Shown piece after piece: positions 44,651 to 55,191 of a DNA stretch of 64,000 nucleotides. How positions within the stretch are numbered: the stretch's first letter is position 1; the number at the start of each line of letters is the position of its first letter. A program made the translations under genes and the position numbers. The notes under the pieces are model-generated. The model ran no database searches, was not told the origin of the DNA, and saw only the letters and a program-made list of their open reading frames with translations. This stretch comes from Aspidiotus rigidus (lineage: Eukaryota > Arthropoda > Insecta > Hemiptera > Diaspididae): NCBI GenBank assembly GCA_035079385.1, contig JAVHKY010000028.1, positions 7,378,001 to 7,442,000 of the forward strand. The letters are read 5' to 3'.

Positions 44651-47440
44651 ATTTGATTCGGCCGTGACTTCAAAAATTGTATTGAAAAACAACCTCCAAC
44701 GATGACATTCCCACGTTAAAACTTTCTGAAGTTCTGTACACCGAATGATTCAGAAATACAATTGTGATAGTTTTAGTTTATGGGGGTTACTGCAGGTCAC
44801 TACATTTTTAGCGCTCGTTAATGATACAGTGTATCGAACCCGGTCGTACGCAACAATAAATTTTGCGAATTTTGTAACACTTTTTCTTTAACTTGGTGGT
44901 AATTTGCACAAAAATGGAGAGCTAAATTCTGAGATAAATTTTACTCTAAATAACTTTTAATTGAAGCATTTATCAATAAAAGCTAAAGATTCCTCGGGAA
45001 TCATCCCCTCATGTACTGGCGATCATCCTTTCGAAAGATGCTGTAGTCGCCTTCACTGAAAAGTGGCAAATATTTCAAGTCATCCCATTGTTGTCTTGAC
45101 TAATTGTCGTTATACGATACCACTTAGTCTACATTACGAAATCACAAGAACTTGTCCACGTATCGGCTCATTACGAGACGTGTGAGCTTTACACGTTCCA
45201 AAAATGAGAAAATGGCTTCCGATTGATGACGTTCCCGATGACGGTCGACGGGTACGGAGAGCCGAACGTCGTCTGAATAATTTCCGCGTCGAAATATAGC
45301 GTTCGAATCATTTTGCAATTAGACGCGTACAAATTAGACTTTTTCACATAACCTGGCGTAAATATTCTTTGTGGATGCGTTCTCGAAGTGCTACTTGACT
45401 AATGTGGTGTTGCGTACGGAGGTACCGCCGTCTCTGTCATCGTTGTCGTCGCGCTTATAAATAATTGAATCGGAGAGCACCGCGACGCCTGATGTCGACC
45501 CCGGGTAGTTCGTCTTCTCGTCGAAATACTTCGACATGGTCGGGGCTAATATAACTCATTTGTAATTTTAAACAGCACGTCGCTTTCCGAATAGTCTTTT
45601 CTTGTTAGTGCGGTGTGTAGAGCTGCGAAATGGGAAGCGAAGAACAAAGTGCGTCATAACGCGACAAACGACGAAAAACGTCTTCGAAGAACGCGCGAAT
45701 TTTTGAAAAAAAAAAGCACATTCGAGCCGTTCCGTTATGAAAGCTATGTACACGGAGAGAAAGACCTGGCGATTGGGAATATTTTCACGTGGGCTGTAAT
45801 GCGTGTGGGTGTCGAAGCGTATACACGCGCGCGAGAGAGAGACTCCAAAAAGGATCACGTATACATTAGGCCTACGTAAGGTAGATTTTAATGCGCCGAT
45901 ATAGCCTTTTAATTTCATTAGTTGACGAATTCGCATCGGGGTAAAATAATAAATTAATACAATACTTTCGAGTGACTCGTGGTCACGCTAATTTTATTAC
46001 TATCATCGAGCTGAAATATTGCCGCAGCCTGCTGTAATTGTGTTCGGTGAATATTTTCGCGATTCTAATGAAGAGTCCGTGAAATCGATGATTAAAATAC
46101 GTGGAATCGAGCGATAAAAGCACCCTAAGTAGATCTCGAATAGATAAAAATAGTTCAGGGTTTCGTGAATTCACAAGCGTGATATCGCGGAAAATATTTC
46201 AAAATATGTTCCGAGTGTCGAAAGAAGATACGGAGTAGCAATCCGGTCTTTGGAGTATATTGATGGCGTCGAAAGTTTCAAAGAGCGTCCGATTGATGAG
46301 CACGCCAAACCCCACACGGCAAATTCGTTTAATGACGTGGGAGAAGTAGGAACGGACACGTCATCGACGAATAAAAAAAAATTAAATTTCATAAAGGACC
46401 AACATTATTTTATCGAATGTAGTTTACGACCGTTATATAAAGTATATTATGTAAGAAGAGAAACGAGATCCGCACGTAAAGAGGGATAGTTACCCAGATT
46501 AGAGTACCTTTCGTGTTCGGAGGAGAAGTTGTAAATCTGATATTCATGAATATGTAAAGGGGTTGTTCGAGCTACTTCAGATATTTCTTGTTCTCTCCTT
46601 CTTTTTCTTCCTGTCTTACAGTCGGTGATCATTTATCAGCGTTAAACGCAGCCACGTCGACAATCATCGGATCAATCGGCTACTTGTCTTGGAATAATAA
46701 TTGAAGATTAGCTTTTTCGTACGCTTCTCGCGTCGTCGCGCCTAATCGAACTTCAGTTTCACTTCATTGTTGATACAGCTTCGTCCTTTTGTATTTATCA
46801 AATCTCCTTCCTTACATCGAATATTCAGATAGGCTCCTCTATAGACGTCGACGCCTTTCGACCAAAATAGATCCTTCCGTCGATATTTAGATATCTGTCC
46901 GTGTATATTGACGGAGCAAAAAACACATTTGTCTTCTTTTTATAATACGGATGAACGATCGATTGAGTTTTTTTTTTTTTTTTAGGTGCGGGGTGCGTTT
47001 GTGTAATTTAAATTTCCGTTCACATTCAGTCATCGAACTCTCGATAACAGCCTTCAAAATAATATAGCGAACGACTCGTTAACTATAGAAAATAAGGGTG
47101 TGAAATTATTTTATTCCAAAACAAAACGTCAAGAAAGTTCGAGGCCAAAGAGAACGGGAGATGCGTAGTGAATGGGGTGACGAAAATTGTGATGAAGGAC
47201 GACTTGCCAATCAATAAGCTGAGAAGGAGTTTCACGTGAGGGAAAGAAAGCCAAACGAGCAGACAGAAATTGTTAAACTAAAGAAGGAAAAACAACATCA
47301 CTTTGCTCAGCGATTTAACGTAATTTGAAGGCGAAAAAACGGTTTGGCCTGCAGTAATTAATGATAGAGGTCGTATCGAAGGGGTGCTAGAGATGCGCTA
47401 ACCCTCATTCCCTCCAACACTCCGAGTCATTGTATCATAC
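44651..47440. other. Intergenic DNA, no gene recognised
   Basis: A CpG-containing stretch at about 45180-46650 lacks repeats and has short frames on both strands (for example 45613-45879 and 46250-46489) without recognisable domains. A poly-T run is at 46970-46983. A host regulatory or untranslated region is possible. Confidence 0.4.
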
Positions 47441-48600
47441 TTTGCGCACCATAGGCTTGTACTAGCCTAGTTCAAAGCTAGTATAGCTTAATTAAGCCTA
47501 GTTAAAGCTAAACGTCACAGTAAATTTCTCCAATTAAATTTAAAATGAACTCAACGTTGCACCTCATTTTGTATCTTTGTAAAATTGATTTATTCAGTAT
47601 TTCGAGTGAATTTCTCCATTGCATGGAAAATCATTAAACCATGCATAAGGGTGAATATTTCAAAAGAATCACTCATATTACGTTTAGAGATTTGTGCAAT
47701 CTTCTCAGTTGACTCCGAATTGAATATTTTTATTGAATTCTGATTCGAAAATTCCGAAATTCATCATATAAAAGTAGATTACTTTCAACACTCAAAGAGA
47801 AAGCTTCACAAAATGGACGCGATTGCTGGTCTTTGGACGTTTTATCAATTCATCGACCTTGATTGTATCGATATATCGATTGTATACTAGGCTACTTCAG
47901 CTCGTTCGTCCCCACTGCTAATCCAATGTAAGTCCAGTATAGGCTTACTACATGTTAAACTTACTAGCTTTCGAGACTCATTCGCTCTGTTCGTTCACTC
48001 TCATCCTTGGTGGAGTATAATAAGCTAACTGTCAAGGATTCATAGAAATTTTATTGGGGGAAGGGGGGAGATAAATTCGGACTTTGACTCGCAGAAATCC
48101 AATAGATTGAAAATAAAAGGAAAACCAGTCTTAAATTTGCGAATTTTCTATAGCGGATAATGACACAGTGAAGACATCAACCAGTTTGAACCTACTTGTG
48201 ACGTCATTAGTTCGTGACATCATCAGCTTTACTCTCTTTTGACAGAAGCCTATTATAATCTAGAACATTGTATGCTAGGCCTAGTAGAGCCCAGTATATT
48301 ATCTGTTATGCTCGAGGAACTCAAACGCGCATATTTCTGGATCAGGTCAAGGGTAAATCCATCAAAAGGAAGGTAGGAAGCCTTGTATATTTACGCTAAG
48401 CTTAATTTAAGCTCAGTATAGGCTAGTATATTAGTATAGTGCCTGTAGTCCTAGTTTAAAGCTAATTTAATCTAATTAAGCCTAGTTTAGAGATAGTATA
48501 GCCTAATACACTGTATGCTAGGACTGGGAGACTCTAACTCGGACTCGCGGATTTCTGGAGTTGAACGAGGTGACGAGGATTCTGAGTCCATCGACGGAGA
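47441..48600. repeat. CTAG-rich dispersed repeat, second region
   Basis: Words such as ACTAGCCTAG, AAGCTAGTATAGC and GTATGCTAGGCCTAG recur at 47455-47515, 47880-47975, 48245-48310 and 48395-48530. The end (GTATGCTAGGACTGGG, then CTCGCGGATTTCTGG) parallels 10333-10445. TGACGTCA occurs near 48197. Unstructured AT-rich DNA lies between. Confidence 0.55.
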
Positions 48601-48859
48601 GAGGGATGAGGGAATTTGGACACTTGGATTTGTAATATACCAATTACTCTGCTCTCAGGACTAAGTCAAAATTCTTCTGAATCTTCCGGTGGCGTTCTCG
48701 AGGTCAGTCAACTCACCTTCTGCTTTCTGCCTTTTAGATCGCATTACGCACAGAAAACGCCGTGCTTTGCTGATATCTTTCTCTCTTTTGAGTCGGCTAT
48801 CTCACCTCTCCGCTCATTAATGAAAATTGTTTCAAGCTTCCCGGATGAATTCATATTCA

Positions 48860-49700
48860 GTAATTGTGGAGAATCTGGGATAAATGAGGTGAGAGTTGGT
48901 AAAGGATCAGAGACAACAGTGGCGGATGAAGGAAAGAGAAACGCAGATAGTCAAGAGAGTTGGTGACCGAATTGGAATCGGTACAAAGAGCAGGCGGAAG
49001 ACGTGCAGAAACAGAGTGAGAGAGACGGATATTTTCAAGAGCAGAACACAAGAAGAGGCGACGAACAGATATATTATCATATTGGCAGTATTGACAAGAG
49101 AGGAGGAGAGAATGGACCTGAAAAACGAGGGGGAGGAGTGGGATGTAAGACAAATTCTGAGGCGAAAGAGAATGATTTTCTTATGACGGTTATTTCGATT
49201 GGTAGCAGTCCTGGGGACTGCTTCACTTTCGATTGTGTTAAGTTTCTTTGAATGGTGATTTTTCCAAAAGTTATGCCAGGAGTAAAGTGTCAGGGATCGG
49301 TAATAGTTTCTAAGGTCAGAAGGAGGGGTACGTACAAGATCAGAAATTTTGTGGGATAGAAGGGAATCTTTGAGGGCAAAGGAAATCGCGTCATCTTTCG
49401 GGAAGTTGATGTGATCCGGAATCCACAGGAAGGAGACAGATGTAGGAGTGGATTGATTTGTGGAATTATAGTCAGGAGAGATGAATGTGAGTTAGATAAC
49501 AGTAGAAATTTTAGCTAGTGGTCAGGAGATGGAGATGAGAAAGACAAGAGTACATGGCGTTTTGCTTGGTAGCGAAAAGGAGGCAGAATTTTTTAATTTA
49601 TGACTACTTGAATTGAGAAAGCATATCCTGTTTAGGGTCCAGATTTAGATCCGTCGGTAAAGTAGGGCTGGTGGGTCGCGAAATTGGTGTTACCAATAAT
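48860..49700 (-). pseudogene. RNase H-bearing LINE, 3' coding fragment (minus)
   Basis: From 49700 on the minus strand the RNase H domain opens with PYFTDGSKSGP, with an in-frame stop shortly after, and runs through frameshifted sequence to the C-terminal knuckle (LLLSCQYCQYDNISVRRLFLCSALENIR) and a stop at 48857. The final 40 residues parallel the copy at 53473-53186 (TNSLDYLRF versus TNTLNFLQF). The 5' side is lost where PLE-delta begins. Confidence 0.7.
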
Positions 49701-49704
49701 TTGA

Positions 49705-50475
49705 CTACGTACCGGAATTTAAGAACCTAATCTCCATCTACCTACTACAGAACATTTGCGTCTTTAGAAGGGATACCTACGAATTTCCGGATGGCTTACC
49801 TATGGGCGCAGCGGATGGTTTCATGAATTCGATGGAAGTGAATCTGCTGGACAACGTCGTCAATCATAGTTAAATTGGGCACAATACATATGTCGACAAC
49901 ATTATCTGATATGGCGTGGTTCGGATGAAGTTCTGGAGCAGTTCTTCAACTCTTTGAATTCCTATCACCTCTCCATCTCGTTTACAATCGAGGTCGGAGG
50001 CGACCGTATAAATTATTTAGATCTCCTACGTGTATGGTGGAATAGTCCAACGTCCTCAAGGCAGATTTCGCTATCCATCGCAAAGACACTTTCTCAGGCT
50101 TCTCTATTCATTCAAGATCCCTTCATCCCAAGACCGCCATCTACTCCTATTTACACCGGCTCCTCACTACCCCCTCTCTAATTATGCATTTGAGGAGGAG
50201 GTAGTGAACATCGGACAAATAGCTAGAGCGAATGAATTGAACCTGGACGTCCAATCGTCCAGCAAACGGAAACAGCTTCGACGATTGCTAACAGAGATGG
50301 ACCCTTACCCCTGAAAATGAACGGAAGAAAGAAAAATGGCTACGTCTTCCCTTCTTAGGTAAACTTTCAGAAGCCTTAGCTGGTTACGTTCGACGCCTGG
50401 GTTTCTAATTTCTCTCAAAGATCGTATTCCTGAACTGGACAAGCCTGGAGTCTACTGTAGATTAGAATCTGGGTG
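49705..50475 (+). pseudogene. Penelope-like element (type delta), decayed
   Basis: Plus-strand RT pieces read YEFPDGLPMGAADG (motif B; usually PMGSPLS) and TYVDNIIWY (motif C with Asp to Asn). Next come NSYHLSISFTIEVGGDRINYLDL, YALSNYAFEEEVVNIGQIARANE-like residues in the frame at 50030-50314, then RLPFLGKLSEALAGYVRRLG. The GIY-YIG domain has only begun (KDRIPELDKPGVYCRLES) when it is cut at about 50475 by an opposite-strand PLE. It is divergent from alpha, beta and gamma. Confidence 0.75.
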
Positions 50476-51905
50476 AATCGAGCTGTGGATACAAGAAAAT
50501 TGGCAGTGGGAGTTAGGAAGAGGCATTTTAGGGGGGTGGGTTACCAGCTTCAGTAGAACTAGGTCGTTGTGCGCCGGGCTTAAGACCAGGGCAATCCTAC
50601 AAGCTATCCTATACATATACGCTACAGCTATCGGAGTGGGATCTGTAGACTCTTGACTGTAGTAAGATTGTAAGAGGCCGGCTGGAATCCGAAAGGTCAC
50701 CCCACTGCGTAGAAAACTGACCCCCCAAAAAGGAAATCTAATCCACCGTTTCCTACCATCATGACGCGAATCTCGAGGGAGGGAGGTTGCAGAATCTAGG
50801 CATTTTCTAGTAAACCATATGATCAATGTGATCAATATCTACGTCGACCTGATTCACTACAGCCAGGTGTTTTATCGCCGTCAGCTCCTTGTGAAAAGCA
50901 ACCTGACTCATAGGGCATAGTCAGTCGATGGATTAGTTGAACGTAGCAATTTTGTGGGTATTAGGACAGATTGACGGACCGCGGATTACGATATTGGTCG
51001 ATGTATTTTTCCTGAATATATAAAAACCATAGACGTCATCTCTAACAGAGATGATCTTGTCCAAGAAGTCTATTGAGGAGCCACCAACTTCCAATGTAAA
51101 TTTTATGGTGTCAACGTCCCTGTGCCAATAATAGACGTGACTCAAAAACACCCGTCCCGAGGAGAATAGATCAAACTCAAATTCGACATGAACACCTCTG
51201 AAATAAGAGAACGTAACGGAGATCTAATGAAGGACAACCCCACTTCAAGGAACTCAAAGATTTTCTCATCAAATTACAAAATTTTGGGAACCAACAAACA
51301 ATAAGAAGTTGTAAAAATTCCTCCAATTCCTCATGAGGAGCACCAGATTTAACGACAAAGTCATCCATAATGTTGGTGACGGTAGTCTTGGGAATGTTTG
51401 GATCGAATGAATCAAGTTGAATCCGGAGAGAGAGACTTAAATCTTTCATCAGCTTATCTCCCTGAGCAGGGAGAGTCGAGCTCAACACACGATTTAAACC
51501 AGCGATCCCAGAATTTGGCAAAAGAGTAAGTCGGTGAAGATGCAACCGGCCATATTGGGATATCCTTTCCATATACCGTAGGCAATCCATGAAGGAGGGG
51601 AGGCACGAGATTTGGTTCCAAAAGGGCTTTCTTCGCCAGAGGATTGTTGATAATGACTTTACTCCTATATTAATGAGATTTCTAACTTCTTTGACCTTGG
51701 CCCCACACTAGTTGAGCGTTATAAACTTTGGAGACCTTGGAGGACTTCTCTATAATTACAATGGCATTCCCTTTATCAGCCTTTGTGAGGATTAACCTCT
51801 TCCCTGACCAGTCCTTTGATAAAACCACTCGCAGCATTACTTACGCGAGTGAGGGGGATTTTACAGACTCTTTCAGCGTAACTTTTTTGAATATCAACCG
51901 GTACG
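50476..51905 (-). pseudogene. Penelope-like element (type beta-related), heavily decayed
   Basis: On the minus strand, fragments follow in PLE order. An RT N-terminal part spans about 51905-51600, with KGNAIVIIEKSSK recognisable. Motif A is damaged near 51420 (DSFDPNIPKT). Motif C truncates to YYWHRDVD followed directly by TIKFTLEVGGSS, so about 25 residues are deleted. The RKNTSTNIVIRG block is next. A ruined GIY-YIG region (YRIACRIALVL) lies near 50600. It has several stops. Confidence 0.7.
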
Positions 51906-53160
51906 ATCGATCATAACCCAACTACTCAAATTTTTGTAATTCTTACAACACTTTCGGCCAGGATTCTTTTTGAGCCGCTAGGAGCAAAATATGCGCGTCC
52001 TTTCTTCCTTCGAAAACGTCGATAAAAATAACTTATATACCTACCCGATGTGTCAAGTCCAATCCGACTCGTGAACGGACTACCATTTTTGTGCTGCGCG
52101 TAAGTAGATATAGTAAACGTATATGGAAGGCTGAAAAATATTAAAAATAAGACATTTATCAAGAAGCGCTATGCGTTGTTCGCGGGTTACAAAAGATTAG
52201 AAACTCGTGATTACAAAAAAATAATACAACTTTTAATACGAGAAAAACATTAAAGAAAGAAATCATTTACAACAACTATAACCTCTATGCATCCTTTTTT
52301 TTTTTCCGGTGGTAATGGAATATTTTCTAATATTATATTTACATATTTCACGACGATGCGATGATGAGCATAGATTGCGGTGCAACCCACAAAACACTGA
52401 ATTCAAAAATATAAATATACGGTAAATATTACTTATACCTATCCGATTTCAAAATCATTTTAATCGTTCTCTTGTGGAAATTTGGCCCTGCAGGAAGTCT
52501 TTTCGATCTAGATTCCAGAAATTCAAATTCATACAATCGACATCCGAGTTATGCGCGCGTAGACGCAAGTACGCTACGTTGTAATATAAAAAAAAAAGAG
52601 GTCGCCTTCGATATTTCAAAGAACATCAAATTTTATCTCGTTGTTAGATTTACTCATATGAATTATTATTTATAGTACGAACGCGAACGAGATTAACCGC
52701 GCACAAAAAATAATATTATTATAGCTCCCTAAATTCGAAAGAATTTACGTAAACCCTTCATACATAAAAATTGAATGCATTATAAATTTGACGGTCGGGT
52801 AATATATAATTCATTTACGGAAAAGTCTTTCTTATCAGCCGTACAGATGACTCGAGCTGTTGGAAATATTACGACTTCGGACCGAACGAAGCTCGAAAAT
52901 ATTTTCAGAATCGAAGGGATTCTTTGGAAGAGCACCAAGACATCTATATTCAGTCTGGAGAATGAAAACGGACAAAATATGCGCTCTTGAAGATGGACTA
53001 CTGTTTGTGTAGAGTCAAGATTCGTACGATTGCATGAATATTAACTTCGTAGTGCAGCAGGTTTACTTTTTTAATCGTTGAAACAGACTGAAATTTGTAG
53101 TAGAATCAATGATTTTTTTTTTTTTTTTACGAGCTCTTCGACTACTCACCCCCTCCCCCG
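51906..53160. other. Intergenic DNA, no gene recognised
   Basis: AT-rich sequence with short frames only. A poly-T run lies at about 53112-53127. Confidence 0.4.
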
Positions 53161-53164
53161 CTTA

Positions 53165-54860
53165 GCTCGGGGAGAGATTTTCGGATTAAATGGTATTGTA
53201 GTAATGGGTGAATTGGAGAAAGTTTAAGGTGTTGGTTATGGTTTCTGAGTAATTGGAAAGAGCAGACGGGGTATTGGAGGAAACAGAAAATGAGTTCCTG
53301 ATGTTTATGAAAGAAAGGCAGGTAAAAAGGTGAGAGACTGGAAAATTCTCAGTTTGGCAGTATTGGCATGAGGGAGGAGCAGAGAGTCCAAGGATTAGGA
53401 AGGAGAGGATTAGGCGAGTGCGTCCAATTCGTTGTCGAGTTACAACTATTTCTTCGCAACGTGAGGGACGCATTGAAGAGGTCCAGGAGATCGGGTACTT
53501 TTAATTGAGCGAGGTTTGTTGCAGGGTTGAAAAGACCAGAGGTTGTACGCCATGATGAGGTGATTTGTAAACGGTAGAATGATTTTAAGTTATAGGCCGG
53601 TGAAGGGAACGATCTTTGACAGGTTCACTGCGTCGTGTTCCGATAGACCGGTATGACCAGGGATCCAGAGGAAAGCAATTGAAGACAAAGAAGGTGTTGA
53701 CTATGAGAATGCGCTGTACGATAGAATTAGAAGAGTAAGGGTTTTGCATGGCTCGGAGAGAGAGTCAGAGAGAAGGAGGAATTTACTGGGTTGAGGGAGA
53801 AGAGTGACGTATAAGGCAGGTATAGATGGCAGATAGTTCGTCAGAATATATGGAGGTTGAGTTTTTCGAACGAAAATGTGAGATTTCACTATTGATGGAG
53901 AAGGCGCAGCCAGTATTAGGGCCCGATTTGGAACCATCTGTAAAGCACAGGTTGTGGAAAGGGAAGTCGTTATCAATTATTTCTGTAATGTATCTTATAT
54001 ATATGAGGCGTGGAGGCGTGAGTGGGACGAGCATAGTCGGTCTCTTCAAGAGATCGGGGTAGATGAAGCGCTTGACCCGAGTAGCCTGGTACCCACTATG
54101 CTAGGTTCCGAAGAAGCATGGAACTAGGTGTCTGCATTTGCGGCCACCATCATGAAGAGGAAGATGGACCAGGAATAGAATAGGCAAATGCAGGACTACG
54201 CTATGGCCTACTCAACACCTGTGTACCATCAACATCCAGATCTGCAGGAAGAAGAGGATTAAGATCTTCCCTGAGGAGAGAAGAAGATGAAGAAACTCCA
54301 ACAGTGACCTACTATACTGTGTATTGTGGTGGTGTTTGTTGTTGTGAATGCTTTTATGTTTTTTGTGCGTGCCAGGGGGGACTGCAGCTTGACGGTTGCC
54401 GAAGCAACTTGGCAGTTGCCGAGTAGAAGAGGGGGTTCGCAGAGGAGATTCTTCCTTCACTGAAGTTATACCCGAAAGGGTCGATTCCGGTGTTGGAGGA
54501 AACAAAATTAAATGCATACGCAACCGCACCTACTCCAATATGGAGGTATCTGCAAAAATGCGACATAAATGCGAATGTATATGCGAATGTATCTTATATA
54601 GATTATATTAGCCGATGGCCAGGTCGAGGCGAATGAGGTGGATGGGAAGATAGGGAGAAGGGGTTGAAATTCGAGATGGTGGTCAAGATGAGATTCTAAT
54701 GAGAGGAGTAGAGAATTTTGGGGGAGGAGAGACGGTTGGTAGTTAGGAAGATGAGGAAATTGGGCGTGGACGCGAGGAAATTGGCTGTAATCGATAATGA
54801 ACGGAATTCTAGGGGAAGCATGGTTCACATACAGGTTGTCAGAGACCATCTCTGTCCCCT
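53165..54860 (-). pseudogene. RNase H-bearing LINE 3' half, interrupted by R1-like insert
   Basis: Coding on the minus strand runs from about 54849 to 54601, is interrupted by the R1-like insert, and resumes at 53986. The RNase H domain reads CFTDGSKSGPNTGCAFSI, then IYSDELSAIYTCL, so the first Asp and the Glu of the active site are visible. It continues to the C-terminal knuckle with RQRIGRTRLILSFL, then SCQYCQTENFPVSHLFTCLSF (53473-53186). Frameshifts lie near 53780 and 53480. The element supplies the target for the insertion at 54002. Confidence 0.75.
54002..54585 (+). mobile_element. R1-like LINE fragment with 15-bp TSD
   Basis: The 15-mer AATGTATCTTATATA occurs at 53987-54001 and 54586-54600. 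Between them is the C terminus of the R1-like family (DEHSRSLQEIGVDEALDPSSL, AFAATIMKRKMDQE, YAMAYSTPVY), with stops after WN and QE, and a 3' UTR that matches 43861-44080 in reverse. The 5' truncation and long variable TSD fit target-primed reverse transcription. The end shows GCGAATGTAT repeated twice, perhaps a tail. The host LINE frame continues across the empty site. Confidence 0.85.
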
Positions 54861-54944
54861 TCTAATTTGACAATTCAAAATTTAATCTATTACGTAGACT
54901 TTCCATTCTCTCAAATCTTCCTTTCTTTTGAGAAGGATACATCT

Positions 54945-55191
54945 ACACGAATCCGTTCCTTTAAGTTACGGCTATCCATACTAAACAATAAAGAGGAATA
55001 CTCCGACGTGGAGTAAAAAAATGCAAACCGCAGAAAAAATGAAAATACGACGAGCGCTTTCGGTTAAACAACTATCTTCGAGCCTGAAATGAAAGCAACT
55101 GACGAACAAAAGAGAAGAACGAGGTATCGTCGGAGTATTCCTCTTTATTGTTTAGTATGGATAGCCGTAACTTAAAGGAACGGATTCGTGT
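54945..55191. repeat. 64-bp inverted repeat spanning the PLE start codon
   Basis: Arms 54945-55008 and 55128-55191 are perfectly complementary and separated by 119 bp. The second arm contains the ATG at 55157. An RNA covering both arms would bury the start codon in a long duplex. Confidence 0.9.

Noticed and set aside
45613..45879. 88-codon basic frame as a host gene
   Set aside because: There is no domain, no splice or start context that stands out, and an equally long antisense frame exists.
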